DNA of 64,000 bases from Sinobacterium caligoides (GTDB taxonomy: Bacteria > Pseudomonadota > Gammaproteobacteria > Pseudomonadales > Sinobacteriaceae). Under the pieces are notes generated by a model. It saw nothing but the letters and a program-made list of their open reading frames with translations. It did not search any database and was not told where the DNA came from. Position numbers and translations under genes: made by a program. Below are positions 54,245 to 63,739 of the stretch, piece by piece. Numbering within the stretch: position 1 is the stretch's first letter; each line of letters begins with the position of its first letter. The stretch covers positions 496,001-560,000 of the forward strand of contig NZ_RKHR01000004.1 of the NCBI RefSeq assembly GCF_003752585.1, in the 5' to 3' direction.

Positions 54245-54745
54245 ATGTTTAATGGATTTGGCCAGGCAACTCAGCAGAATAAGGCGAAAAATAATACCGC
54301 TGCGATAATGACACTGCTATTACTCAGCGGCTGTAAAGGCAGTATCGAGTGCAACACGACTAGCGCCCCTGCCTTAAATGGCAACGCGGGATGCCTCAGC
54401 GTGCAAGACGGAAAGATTCTGTTGGTTAAGCAGCGTAGTGGGAAATACTCGATTCCGGGTGGCACTCAATCAGGTGACGAGAGTGCACAGTGCACAGCAA
54501 TGCGGGAAACCGCAGAGGAAACCGGTCTCACTCTCGCAGTGGGGGAGCTGCTCACTCAGTTCGACAATGGTTTTTACCTGTTCCAATGCACCGCTACTGA
54601 CGACACCGCTCCCTTCGCCAACGACCTCCTCGAAGTCTCTAAGGTTATGTGGCTCGATATAGACGAAGTACCCAGTGAAAAGTGGCGCTATCAAGCTCAA
54701 TGGCCGATTATCGAAACGTTAGCGCGTAAGCTAGACCGCCCTTAA
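54245..54745 (+). CDS. Nudix hydrolase with predicted lipoprotein signal
   Basis: 166-residue Nudix enzyme. The Nudix box is perfect: G73-x5-E79-x7-R87-E88-x2-E91-E92-x-G94. Such enzymes cleave nucleoside diphosphates linked to another group. The N-terminus has Lys residues, a hydrophobic stretch (AAIMTLLLLSGC) and a lipobox LSGC with C30, so it may be a lipoprotein facing the periplasm. AAAGGGA precedes the ATG. If translation really began at M22 the lipobox would remain but with no basic region. Confidence 0.87.
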   Translation: MFNGFGQATQQNKAKNNTAAIMTLLLLSGCKGSIECNTTSAPALNGNAGCLSVQDGKILLVKQRSGKYSIPGGTQSGDESAQCTAMRETAEETGLTLAVGELLTQFDNGFYLFQCTATDDTAPFANDLLEVSKVMWLDIDEVPSEKWRYQAQWPIIETLARKLDRP

Positions 54746-54769
54746 CTTAGCGCGCCCCAAGAGAAAGAG

Positions 54770-55711
54770 TTAGGCACAGAACTCTTCTTTCACGCGTAGC
54801 GCATCTGCCGTCAATGTTAGCCCGCGTATTTGCGCATGATGATAAAGCGCCTCACCACCGGCGCCATAACACACTTCTCCAGCAGCCAATAATCGACGAC
54901 ACAGCGCTGCGGTGTGCCGATCTTGGTCAGAGCTATAAGGCGCTAAGCTATAGAGTGACAATGGCCCTCCCCAATATTTAAACAAATACTCTAGACACTC
55001 ACGCCAAGGTAACTCTCTCACGCGCGCCGCTGCTAAGTCCTTCCAGTCAACCTCCGACGGCACCACAGGCGCCATATCGTATGCGGCTCGCACCTCCTCC
55101 CGACGACTATGGCACTGGTAGATATGACGCACCACCTCATCGACGCTCATGCCGCGCCCGCCGAGAAACATATTTTTCGCGTACCATCGAAACATCGAAA
55201 AACGCTTACTCGCTAATGCCGCCAGCAATCCCTGACGCTCACCATACTCGTCAACATCAAGACTCATGGCCTGATGGATATAGTCTGCACAATCAATATC
55301 ACCTCGCTCCATCATCGCAAACAGATGAGCGTGGCGCAGACGCGCTCCCTGGATCACAAAATCCCCTAACAGATTGCGCTTTTGTTCACCGCTAAGTAAA
55401 GCAAACAAGCTCAAAGCAACCTTAATACGAAGAATCTCAAACTCACTGTAAGCAACACCGTGCTCATCCGTTGAAAAGTCATAATACCAGTGCCGCGCAC
55501 TGGTTTGTTCTGGAAGCTTCTCCGCTAACAGCAAGTAATCTAGTAGTGGAAAGAGCAGACACCCCTCCTCGGTAACCTCCTGGTAATGCCCTTTTAAGGC
55601 CTCAGTATAGTCCGCTAGTGGTGCCGTTTTTCCACACCGCACGGCACGCTCAATAACTAATATAGCCCTAGGAACGATAATCCTGCGCACAATAACACTG
55701 TCATTTTCCAT
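54770..55711 (-). CDS. Protein of unknown function, probably helical
   Basis: 313-residue cytoplasmic protein with no signal peptide, span or motif I recognise. It is leucine- and alanine-rich with many short helices (ILRIKVALSLFALLSGEQKRNLLG, RLRHAHLFAMMERGDIDCADYI), the pattern of TPR- or Sel1-like helical repeats without a clear repeat unit. GAAGGTG lies seven bases before the ATG at 55711; an in-frame codon at 55750 would add 13 residues. It converges with the Nudix gene, 24 bp apart. Confidence 0.75.
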   Translation of the reverse strand: MENDSVIVRRIIVPRAILVIERAVRCGKTAPLADYTEALKGHYQEVTEEGCLLFPLLDYLLLAEKLPEQTSARHWYYDFSTDEHGVAYSEFEILRIKVALSLFALLSGEQKRNLLGDFVIQGARLRHAHLFAMMERGDIDCADYIHQAMSLDVDEYGERQGLLAALASKRFSMFRWYAKNMFLGGRGMSVDEVVRHIYQCHSRREEVRAAYDMAPVVPSEVDWKDLAAARVRELPWRECLEYLFKYWGGPLSLYSLAPYSSDQDRHTAALCRRLLAAGEVCYGAGGEALYHHAQIRGLTLTADALRVKEEFCA

Positions 55712-55942
55712 AATATTCACCTTCGATATGCGGCCATGCCATCTGAGCAACCTGCTTAACCTTCCCCTGATAAGCGTTTGTTGTTCGAGTGCGACGTATT
55801 ATGCCAATCAGTCAACCAAACAACCTCCCCTCAAATGAGGGGGGGAGTACTGGGCGAAGCGCCCACAGGGTTGATGCAGATCATTAAAAATGGATTCGCA
55901 CACATTTCACTCTAACCATGGGATAATGCGCCCTCCACTCGT

Positions 55943-57070
55943 ATGCAAACGTTAGCTTTCAACGCATTAAAGAGATCGCCTGTGCAAATACTTTGTTTGA
56001 GCCTCTATGGCCGCCCCCTAACACTAGAAGCCTCTATGGCTGGCTGGCAACAACTCAGCTGGGGTAGCGACATTGTCAGTCAATTACATACTGATACCGC
56101 CAGCAACAACAAGGGCCAATGCGAACATAGCTTTATCCTGCAGAACAGCAGCACGAACATCACCTGCAAGCTGATTATCGATTATCAGTGGCGACCGATG
56201 TGCTTCAACTATCGACTGCTAGTAGATGAGCAAGAGGTCGACAACGGCAGCATAGAACAGAGCGCACTTGAGCAAGTACCCAGCCAGCCCCGTCCCGCCG
56301 AAAAAACGAAACCGAGCTTCATCGGCCTCATCTCGCTAGCCTTCAAACTATTAAAAAGTGCCAAGGTGATTAAAGTCGTGCTCGCCGGGGCCAGCCTAGC
56401 GGCATACTCCTGGCTGTTTTCTATTCAATTTGCACTCGCGCTTATTGCCTGCTTAGTTTTTCACGAGTACGGGCATGTACGAGCCATGAAGCATTTTGGT
56501 ATGCGCACCAAGGGTATCTACCTTATTCCCTTCATCGGCGGCCTTGCTGTTAGTGACGAGAAAATAAGCAGCCGCTGGCAAGATGTCGCTATCTCGTTAA
56601 TGGGGCCGGTTTTCGGTCTAATTATGTCTATTGCCTGCCTACTGCTTTACTGGCTAACAGATAATTTATTCTTTGCTGGGCTATCCACCTTTAGTGCTCT
56701 GCTCAACCTCTTCAACCTGCTGCCTATCCTACCGTTAGATGGGGGGCATGTATTAAAAAGCATCAGTTTTTCTCTACATAGCTATACCGGCTTAACGGTC
56801 TGTATTATTACCGCTCTTGCCGGGGTTTTACTGAGTCATCAGCTAGGGCTTCATTTACTGACCTTCTTACTCATCATCGGTAGCCTCGAAATTCTGCTAG
56901 AGTGGAAAAATCGTTATCACAGCCACCTTATCCCCCTCGACCGTTATGGGCAGTTATTCTCAGCATCGTGGTATTTTCTCACCGTCGCAGGCTTGGTCGG
57001 AATTATCTATTACTTTGCCGGTAGCGGTGATGCCATCCTAGGCCTACCGTTACAGGTTTTACAGAGTTAA
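55943..57070 (+). CDS. M50-family (site-2 type) membrane metalloprotease
   Basis: 375-residue intramembrane protease. The zinc motif is HEYGH (H174, E175, H178) within a span, and the third ligand Asp is in ILPLDGGHVL about 95 residues later. Around six spans follow. The first 120 residues are a soluble domain I do not recognise (LTLEASMAGWQQLSWGSDIV ... CFNYRLLVDEQEVDNG), with beta-strand character. There is no PDZ domain, so it is nearer to the FtsH-independent SpoIVFB/YwmF-type than to RseP. TrkH follows on the same strand after 101 bp. Substrate unknown. Confidence 0.88.
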   Translation: MQTLAFNALKRSPVQILCLSLYGRPLTLEASMAGWQQLSWGSDIVSQLHTDTASNNKGQCEHSFILQNSSTNITCKLIIDYQWRPMCFNYRLLVDEQEVDNGSIEQSALEQVPSQPRPAEKTKPSFIGLISLAFKLLKSAKVIKVVLAGASLAAYSWLFSIQFALALIACLVFHEYGHVRAMKHFGMRTKGIYLIPFIGGLAVSDEKISSRWQDVAISLMGPVFGLIMSIACLLLYWLTDNLFFAGLSTFSALLNLFNLLPILPLDGGHVLKSISFSLHSYTGLTVCIITALAGVLLSHQLGLHLLTFLLIIGSLEILLEWKNRYHSHLIPLDRYGQLFSASWYFLTVAGLVGIIYYFAGSGDAILGLPLQVLQS

Positions 57071-57171
57071 GGGTAGGTCAAAAACACCAGCGCTATAGTT
57101 ATAGTCCGCTATTTACCTAGGCCTCAATTAAGCACTACACTATTGATTAATCTATAAAGATACCCGACACA

Positions 57172-58689
57172 ATGCAGCACGCGCCTCCAGAACTGTTTCG
57201 AGCCCCCAGCCATGCGACCAAAAAGCGTCACGTACGCCATAGCCGTAGGCGCGCTCTGCTATTTTTACAATCTATTCTGTTATACAGCATCACTATCGCC
57301 GCTTTCATACCATCGGTTATCCTCTATTTTGAAGGAGATGCTGACTGGCAAGGCTTCTTATACTCCTCGGCGATCACAGGCTTCATTGCCACAACGTGTT
57401 ACATCGCTAGTCGTGGCGACCACCACCCACTGCAGCCGAAGCAGATGTTTCTAGCGACAACACTAAGCTGGCTAAACATTAGCTTCTTCGCCTGTCTACC
57501 CATGGTGCTTGGCAGTAGCCATATGAGCTTCACCGATGCGGTGTTTGAGTCAATCTCCGGCATCACTACCACGGGCGCCTCTATTGTCTCAGACATTGAC
57601 GGGCTCTCCATGGGGATCAAACTGTGGCGTGGCATTCTGCAATGGATCGGCGGAGTCGGCATCATCGTGATGGCCATCGCTATTCTGCCGTTCCTGCAGA
57701 TCGGAGGCATGCGTATGTTCAAGACTGAATCGTCTGATACCTCTGACAAAGTACTGCCCCGCGCAGGCAGTGTCGCCATCGCCACGTCCATCGTCTATGT
57801 GATTTTAACGGCTGCCTGTATATTCTGCTACTGGATCGCCGGCATGCTGCCCTTTGACGCTTTAGTACACGCCATGACGACGGTCTCCACCGGTGGTTTT
57901 GCCAACTATGGCACCTCCTTTGCCATATACGATCAAACCCCTTGGATTCTCTGGCTGAGCTCAGCCTTCATGATCATCTCAGCGCTGCCCTTCGTCCTCT
58001 ATATCCGCTTCTATCACGGTGATCGCACCTCGCTATTCAACGACATGCAGGTGAGATCTTTCGTCAGCTTCATCGCCATTATTACCCTCATCCTAACGAC
58101 TCAACTCTGGATGACGACTGACCGTAGTTACTTCAGCAGCCTTACCCACACCCTGTTCAACCTCGTCTCCGTGATTACTACCAGCGGCTACGCCAGTGAG
58201 GATTACACACAGTGGGGGTATTTCGCCCTTATAATCTTCTTTTACATTACTTTTATCGGTGGCTGCTCAGGTTCAACCGCTGGCGGTATAAAGGTTTTTC
58301 GTTTTCAGTTGGCCCGTATCATCATCAAAAACCAGCTGCGAGAACTCGGCCATACTAGCGCCGTCGTACCCTATCGATATAATGGCAAGACGCTCGACGA
58401 CAGTTCTATACGCTCGACTATCGCCTTCTGTGCACTCTTCTTTGCCACTATTGCTGTTCTCGCCACACTGCTCGCCCTGGTCGGCCTAGACCCCATCACT
58501 GCCTTAACCGGAGCTGCCACCGCCGTTGCCAACGTCGGCCCCGGCCTCGGTGACGTCATCGGCCCTGCAGGCAGCTTTGCCAGCCTACCCGATGTTGCCA
58601 AATGGTTGCTCTGTATCGGTATGTTACTGGGTCGCTTAGAGATTATTACTGTACTCATCCTATTCACCCCCTACTACTGGCGGCAATAA
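57172..58689 (+). CDS. trkH: Trk-type potassium uptake protein TrkH
   Basis: 505-residue potassium channel subunit of the SKT family, working with the regulatory TrkA protein (not in the window). Four pore repeats with selectivity-filter glycines are seen: SGITTTGAS, TVSTGGFANYG, SVITTSGYAS and TAVANVGPGLG. The gate-loop segment GGCSGSTAGGIKVFR is conserved. The first 30 residues are a basic extension (KKRHVRHSRRRALLF). A strong terminator follows. Its pairing with the M50 gene upstream suggests possible co-transcription, but spacing is loose. Confidence 0.94.
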   Translation: MQHAPPELFRAPSHATKKRHVRHSRRRALLFLQSILLYSITIAAFIPSVILYFEGDADWQGFLYSSAITGFIATTCYIASRGDHHPLQPKQMFLATTLSWLNISFFACLPMVLGSSHMSFTDAVFESISGITTTGASIVSDIDGLSMGIKLWRGILQWIGGVGIIVMAIAILPFLQIGGMRMFKTESSDTSDKVLPRAGSVAIATSIVYVILTAACIFCYWIAGMLPFDALVHAMTTVSTGGFANYGTSFAIYDQTPWILWLSSAFMIISALPFVLYIRFYHGDRTSLFNDMQVRSFVSFIAIITLILTTQLWMTTDRSYFSSLTHTLFNLVSVITTSGYASEDYTQWGYFALIIFFYITFIGGCSGSTAGGIKVFRFQLARIIIKNQLRELGHTSAVVPYRYNGKTLDDSSIRSTIAFCALFFATIAVLATLLALVGLDPITALTGAATAVANVGPGLGDVIGPAGSFASLPDVAKWLLCIGMLLGRLEIITVLILFTPYYWRQ

Positions 58690-58706
58690 GCTTAATCGCT
58701 AACATT

Positions 58707-58737
58707 AAAAAACCCAGCAACTATGGCTGGGTTTTTT
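58707..58737. terminator. Bidirectional terminator after trkH
   Basis: AACCCAGC-AACTATG-GCTGGGTT with an A-run before and a T-run after; between trkH and the convergent lipoprotein gene. Confidence 0.9.
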
Positions 58738-58778
58738 ATGACGGATCTTAGCGCGTTAGCAGTCGCGAAGGGCTTCTA

Positions 58779-59453
58779 CTAACTTGACTGCAGATGATTA
58801 ATAAAGGACTGCGACTCCTTGATCGAGTCCTGCATCCGACGATTCAACACCTCAACATCACTCTTTATCGCCGCAGCCTCGCCTTTCAACGCACTGATCG
58901 CATTCGCATTGAGGTTATGCTTTAGATACAAGACTTGATCATGCATCGCCGATAGCACTGGCTTAACTGAGGCTTCCGAGCGTCGCATAGACGCCATCAG
59001 CTTAGTATATTTTGCCTTCGTCGCTGACAATTTACGACGACTATCTGCACGCAGGCTAGCACTACCGTACAGCTCTAACTCTTCTTCCCACTCACTAAAC
59101 AGCGCCTCTGAGACATTCTCAACGGCGTCAATACGTTCGCTAATTTCTGCGGCCGCCTCGGCGCTATCCTCATACTCATCTGACAACCCATCATAAACCG
59201 ACTGTAATTCAGAGGGACCTACCTTTACGATGCTAGAGAACTGCTCAAGCGCCGAGCTAAACTGCTCCTGCCCTTCGGTCTGCGCCTCTGTAACGCTTTC
59301 AATGCGATCGACCATGATATCGCGTTTGTGCACACCAACCTTCTCCATGGCACCATAATAGGCACTCTGGCAACCTAGCAACGTCGTCAATAACGCCCCC
59401 GCAGCCAATGCCTTCACTGTTGTTCTTGTCGGTATAAGGCTACGATGGCCCAT
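58779..59453 (-). CDS. DUF2959 lipoprotein
   Basis: 224-residue predicted lipoprotein of the DUF2959 family. Signal peptide ends with the lipobox LLGC, followed by QSAYYGAMEKVGVHKRDIMVDRIE, the family signature. The rest is a long alternating-charge coiled coil (heptads from about 50 to 215). Length and lack of other domains are normal; function is unknown, probably structural at the outer membrane. GGGGAA precedes the ATG at 59453; a GTG one codon upstream is also possible. Convergent with trkH. Confidence 0.9.
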   Translation of the reverse strand: MGHRSLIPTRTTVKALAAGALLTTLLGCQSAYYGAMEKVGVHKRDIMVDRIESVTEAQTEGQEQFSSALEQFSSIVKVGPSELQSVYDGLSDEYEDSAEAAAEISERIDAVENVSEALFSEWEEELELYGSASLRADSRRKLSATKAKYTKLMASMRRSEASVKPVLSAMHDQVLYLKHNLNANAISALKGEAAAIKSDVEVLNRRMQDSIKESQSFINHLQSS

Positions 59454-59649
59454 CACGCTTCCCCTTCATCCAGTTAAAAAGCCAGATTAGCACGACTATC
59501 GCCCCGCAAGCATTAGTGTATAAAAATTATCTATAAATCAACTCCCATCAATGATATACCACAAAAGATCACAAGGACTTCTAAGCTGCTATCTCGAACG
59601 ATAAAATAGCCCTACCATTAAGGCGCCAAGTGACTATTTAAGAGGCTTC

Positions 59650-60708
59650 ATGTCGACTATCTACCGTGTGAACAAAAACAGCATTACCGTCAAACGTCCA
59701 CAGCGACAGCTGCCGAGGAAACTCAAAATAGCACTCGTAGCAGAGGGTGGCGGACAGAGAGGCATCTTCACCGCCGGCGTACTCGATACTTTCTTAAAGC
59801 ATAACTTCACCCCCTTCGATACTTTGGCCGGCACCTCTGCTGGCGCGCAAAATATTACCAGCTATTACCTGCGACAACATGGCTACGCTCGCCGAGCAAT
59901 ACGTGAGCTCAGTACTCAGAAAGACTTTTTTAAACCGACGAATTTGTTAAGAGGTGAGAATAGCTTAGATTTAGACTGGTTCTTTAAGCATGCCAACGCA
60001 GATGGTTACCAGCTACCACTGGAGAACCTTGAGCACGCTAGCGCAGAAGAGCTGCTCATTGTTGCTTCGGATAAAAACACGCTAGAGACTGTCTGTCTTA
60101 ACCCGAGCAAAGACAATATCTTTGAATTTCTCAAAGCTTCGAGCTCTATTCCCTACCTCTATCAAGGCGTAGAGTATCAAGGACGACACCTAGTCGACGG
60201 CGGTCTAACAGCGCCAATACCGTTAGAAGAAGTGCTTAATCAAGGTGCCAACCTGGTGCTGATCATTCGCACAGTGCCGAGCAACAAGGCTAGCGAATCG
60301 CTATGGAAGCAAAAGGCTGCTGATAGTATTCGTGAGATGTTACCTGAAAATATTGGTGAGAGTTTCGCCATGGCGGTCAACGATCATCTCAACTTACTCC
60401 CTAAAGTCATCAAAAATAAAATCAGCAAAAGTAAGCTATCAAATCCACTTCATACTTTTTATGATCGCCACCCCCAATACAAAGAAATGTACGCCCTGAT
60501 GAAGCACCATGATAAGCAATACGCAGAGACCTTGAGACTGATCGACACGCCACCTGAAGATACCGTCATCGTAGAACTCTCGCCTGTAACGGCACTAGCC
60601 AGTCATTCCCTTGGCAGCAGCTTCAAATCACTCGATGAAGATTACCGTCTTGGCAAACAGACGGCAGAGTTTTTTCTAAAAAACTTTCGCAATTTTTTCA
60701 TCTGCTAA
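59650..60708 (+). CDS. Patatin-like phospholipase
   Basis: 352-residue serine hydrolase. Catalytic residues are present: oxyanion loop EGGGQRGIFTAG, nucleophile Ser in GTSAG, and Asp in VDGGLTAPIP. It resembles the E. coli YjjU-type cytoplasmic patatins in length and C-terminal helical region. It releases acyl chains from phospholipids or related substrates; no signal peptide is visible. AGAGG precedes the ATG. No clear operon partner; the 409 bp after it contain no gene. Confidence 0.9.
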   Translation: MSTIYRVNKNSITVKRPQRQLPRKLKIALVAEGGGQRGIFTAGVLDTFLKHNFTPFDTLAGTSAGAQNITSYYLRQHGYARRAIRELSTQKDFFKPTNLLRGENSLDLDWFFKHANADGYQLPLENLEHASAEELLIVASDKNTLETVCLNPSKDNIFEFLKASSSIPYLYQGVEYQGRHLVDGGLTAPIPLEEVLNQGANLVLIIRTVPSNKASESLWKQKAADSIREMLPENIGESFAMAVNDHLNLLPKVIKNKISKSKLSNPLHTFYDRHPQYKEMYALMKHHDKQYAETLRLIDTPPEDTVIVELSPVTALASHSLGSSFKSLDEDYRLGKQTAEFFLKNFRNFFIC

Positions 60709-61117
60709 GTTAACACTAAAGGCCAAAAAAAATCGCTAATGATACAAACTATAAAATATACGCCTCGATAAATATCAGTAAACCGAGCATCAAGATTCCT
60801 GTTTTTATTAAGCACTCAGAAGACTTTCTTGTCACCATGATTTTTATCACCTCCAGACGCAATGATAACACTCATGTTACAACGCTTAACTTCAACGACA
60901 AAGCTCACGAGCCTTACCATAAAGTTAACTTCCTGACCTTGAATCACAAGCTTAACAAACAAACTCAGTCGTCACCGTAATGTGTGAGGACGATAAATTA
61001 ACAAAGCTGTAAGAATAGGTAGGACTAATCTGGCGACTTAAAATGAGCTACGCTGATTTCACCTGTTCATCAGACAAGTGCTGAGAATAATAACAACATA
61101 CATGAAAGGAGTTTACG
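60709..61117. other. Intergenic region without a convincing gene
   Basis: AT-rich, about 410 bp. A 47-residue plus-strand frame at 60837-60980 lacks a ribosome-binding site and I do not call it. A strong AAAGGAG at the right end belongs to the next gene. No palindrome of note. Confidence 0.5.
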
Positions 61118-61873
61118 ATGGGCCCCCAAACCAACCCCGGCGAGATTTGCCAATGGCCAATGCTGAAGATAGCCTACCGCACCGATGCAGACAAGATTGC
61201 CGCATTGCTACCCGCCGGTATTGAGCCTGGCGACAACCCCAACGTCTACATCACCATCTACAACTTCCCCGTAGGTGGCGAGCCCGAGTACGGTTATGTT
61301 GTCAACGTCGAAGCAAAGTATCAAGGCATAGCAGGTGAATTTACCCTTGCTATCGGTATCGACCAAGAAAACGCCGTGCACATCAGCCAAGAGCGCTGGG
61401 GGCAACCAAAGTTCGTTGCCGAAACACAGTACTATCGTCTCGGCAATATGGTTAAAGCCAAGCTGAGCCATCAGGGTTATACCTTTCTTGAGTTCACCGG
61501 TGAAGTGACTGACGTTCTTCCTAACGGTGACGAGTTCGAGCAAAACGAGTGGTGGATCAAATCTTCACGTGCTGTCGATGGCACCCCCGAGAAATATGAT
61601 TTCCCTCCTCACGTTGTTCGCGTTTACAGTAAGTATGGCACTCAATATCAAGAGGGCTTAGCTGGCGAGCTCAAGTTAATGGACAGCCCCTGGGACCCAA
61701 TTGCCAACTTGCTACCAATGCGTGAGCAACTCTCAGCCAAGCTCTGGAGCCCAATATTCCTCGACCGTCGTATCACCCTCGAAGGCGAGCTCGATGGTCA
61801 GGCCTTCTGGCCTCACGCCGACACCATTGGCGGCTCTCGCTGGCCCGGCACCGATGGCGGCCCAAAGAAGTAA
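61118..61873 (+). CDS. Acetoacetate decarboxylase-family protein
   Basis: 251-residue protein of the acetoacetate decarboxylase superfamily. The Schiff-base Lys is K98 in QERWGQPK, and the opening CQWPMLKIAYRTDADKIAALLPAGIEP is typical. In the Clostridium enzyme a second Lys follows directly and lowers the pKa of the first; here Phe follows (PKF), so a different reaction, or only binding, is likely. The start is certain, with GAAAGGAG before the ATG. A perfect hairpin closes the gene, and it appears monocistronic. Confidence 0.85.
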   Translation: MGPQTNPGEICQWPMLKIAYRTDADKIAALLPAGIEPGDNPNVYITIYNFPVGGEPEYGYVVNVEAKYQGIAGEFTLAIGIDQENAVHISQERWGQPKFVAETQYYRLGNMVKAKLSHQGYTFLEFTGEVTDVLPNGDEFEQNEWWIKSSRAVDGTPEKYDFPPHVVRVYSKYGTQYQEGLAGELKLMDSPWDPIANLLPMREQLSAKLWSPIFLDRRITLEGELDGQAFWPHADTIGGSRWPGTDGGPKK

Positions 61874-61881
61874 GCCAACAA

Positions 61882-61907
61882 GCTCATAGAGGGCCCCCTC
61901 TATGAGC
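61882..61907. terminator. Hairpin after the decarboxylase-family gene
   Basis: GCTCATAGAGGG and CCCTCTATGAGC with two C between, a perfect 12-bp stem (real loop larger). No T-run follows. Confidence 0.6.
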
Positions 61908-61977
61908 AATACCATACTGAGCCACTATTTGTTACTATTCTCGACCGCCTGCCTCAACCCCCCCAGTCAGCACCATT

Positions 61978-62778
61978 ATGTCCAACAACGACAATTCACT
62001 TCGCTATCGACGTATTCACGCCTGTCTTGCCGAGTTTTTTCATACTTGTTACTACTGCGGTGATATTGCCAGCACTGATGACTTCATACCGCCAAAGACA
62101 CGCAGCCAAACAAGCGGCAGCTACCCCGACGGCCAGTTTTTCATTGTCCCCTGCTGCCCTGAATGTAAACGGCTAGGTGGTGATCAACCACACAGCCACA
62201 TTGAAACCAGGAGCGAGTATATTCGTAAGGCGTTGCGCAAGAAGCATTACGCTACCTTTAAGAAGACGCAGCTATGGACCCAAGAAGAAGTTGCACTACG
62301 TATCGAAGAAGATGGCCTAACCAGTATCAACCGATCATTGCTCGCAGTGCTTAACGCTGAACAAGACCTCACCAGCCGCCTCAATTTCACTGGCTATGAC
62401 TTCGAGGTGGATGGTAGCCGCTACCAAAGCGTCATAGAGGAAAAGGGACAAACAAGCGTTTTTGGCCAACTTTACGACAACCCAAAGCAGGCGCTACACG
62501 CTGTTGCCAAACAATATTCACTAAAAGTTGCCGAGCTACACCAACAAAGCGAAATCCACAATGGCAATATTGAGTTAGCCGCTGAAACTCTCATTACAGA
62601 ACATCGACAACGCCAGCAAGAAAAACAGTTAAAAGAGTTAGCCACAGAGCTTTCCGTGCGTTATAAGCAACCAAAACAATGGCTAATTAGAAGCCTGACC
62701 AGCTTGGCAAAGCAGTCACCCGACGCTAATTTAGAAATGATTAGTAAAATATTGATCGAGCGCTATTTTTCTCGTTAA
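61978..62778 (+). CDS. HNH-fold zinc-finger protein lacking the catalytic His
   Basis: 266-residue protein. Residues about 20-90 match bacterial HNH endonucleases: CYYCGD, FIPPKTRS, FIVPCCPECKRLGGDQ give two C-x2-C zinc knuckles. The family's catalytic pattern is D-H-(V/I)-P-P-K; here it reads D-F-I-P-P-K, so the catalytic His is Phe, and the usual Asn after the second knuckle is Lys. It is probably not a nuclease, but may bind DNA or protein. The remaining 170 residues are helical and basic and not recognised. The start ATG has no strong ribosome-binding site. Confidence 0.72.
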   Translation: MSNNDNSLRYRRIHACLAEFFHTCYYCGDIASTDDFIPPKTRSQTSGSYPDGQFFIVPCCPECKRLGGDQPHSHIETRSEYIRKALRKKHYATFKKTQLWTQEEVALRIEEDGLTSINRSLLAVLNAEQDLTSRLNFTGYDFEVDGSRYQSVIEEKGQTSVFGQLYDNPKQALHAVAKQYSLKVAELHQQSEIHNGNIELAAETLITEHRQRQQEKQLKELATELSVRYKQPKQWLIRSLTSLAKQSPDANLEMISKILIERYFSR

Positions 62779-62881
62779 CTTTGAGTAAATAGCCGTACTC
62801 CATGCTTCTTAATTAGATATATTCTCTAAAGGGTTATATTCTAGCTCTTTAACCCTTTCCCCAAAGCGTCCTTAGGTTGTC

Positions 62882-63622
62882 ATGTTTAATCGCCCTAACA
62901 ACAAAGCGGCCCTTATCCTTGCCGTCTTCCTCATCACAATATTTTCCGTTATCGCCCTTTTACTTACCTCAAATAAGGCGGTGAACACATTCGCTAAACT
63001 GGCGATGTACAACACACAACCCAACTGCTCCGACACGATCAAATCACAATATCTACGCCGTATATTGCACGAACATAGCCAAGGGAAACCGTTAACCTGG
63101 GAACATTACCGTGACAGTCTCTCCACTCTGACACCACGTACCACACGTACCCTACGACTTTATTTAAATGAAAGAATACACCACTTTGGCAGCCACCAGG
63201 TGGTCGATGCAAGCGAAGACAAGATGCTCTGCCTGCTCGATAGGATCTATGACAGTAATATTGACTTCGATGGTATCGCCAGTCACAGAGAAAGCGACCA
63301 ATCCGCGCTACAGCTTGCCTTCGTCAATCCAACCAACCAGTACCCAGCACTGCAGGGAAAGCAATACGGCTACCCCAAAACTGATAAACGCTGCCCACAG
63401 GCCGACCGTGACTATCGACAAAATGAATGGGCGCTCAATCAGTTACTCACTGGCGAATCGACTTGGTCAACTTGGGCCGAGATAGCTCCTTTACTCAGTC
63501 ATCGCAATAAAGCAGAGATTCAGCAAGTCATTACGCAGGCGAAAACACGCATACCGGTGCTTACAAATACCCCCCAACAAATTGAAACGCTCACATGCTT
63601 GTTTGCAGCGAACAAAAGCTGA
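62882..63622 (+). CDS. Membrane-anchored protein of unknown function, paralogue 1
   Basis: 246-residue protein with one N-terminal span (AALILAVFLITIFSVIALLL) and a mainly soluble, probably periplasmic C-terminal part. Conserved with its neighbour: an anchor, a Cys (QPNCSDT), then ILHEHSQGKPLTWEHY. Two further cysteines (MLCLLD, KRCPQ, LTCLF) may form disulfides. No family recognised. The following gene, cut by the window end, is a clear paralogue, so this is a tandem duplication. Confidence 0.75.
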   Translation: MFNRPNNKAALILAVFLITIFSVIALLLTSNKAVNTFAKLAMYNTQPNCSDTIKSQYLRRILHEHSQGKPLTWEHYRDSLSTLTPRTTRTLRLYLNERIHHFGSHQVVDASEDKMLCLLDRIYDSNIDFDGIASHRESDQSALQLAFVNPTNQYPALQGKQYGYPKTDKRCPQADRDYRQNEWALNQLLTGESTWSTWAEIAPLLSHRNKAEIQQVITQAKTRIPVLTNTPQQIETLTCLFAANKS

Positions 63623-63739
63623 TCCAGATCAATATCATAGATGTTTCTTCCCCCTTACTTAACAATCCTTTGAATTCACACGGATGAAATAATGTTAATC
63701 TTCTCAGTAACTTCGCTAAGCATTTAAACGACTTAATTG

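Noticed and set aside
60837-60980. 47-codon plus-strand frame after the patatin gene
   Set aside because: No Shine-Dalgarno sequence, Asn/His/Thr-rich composition without structure.
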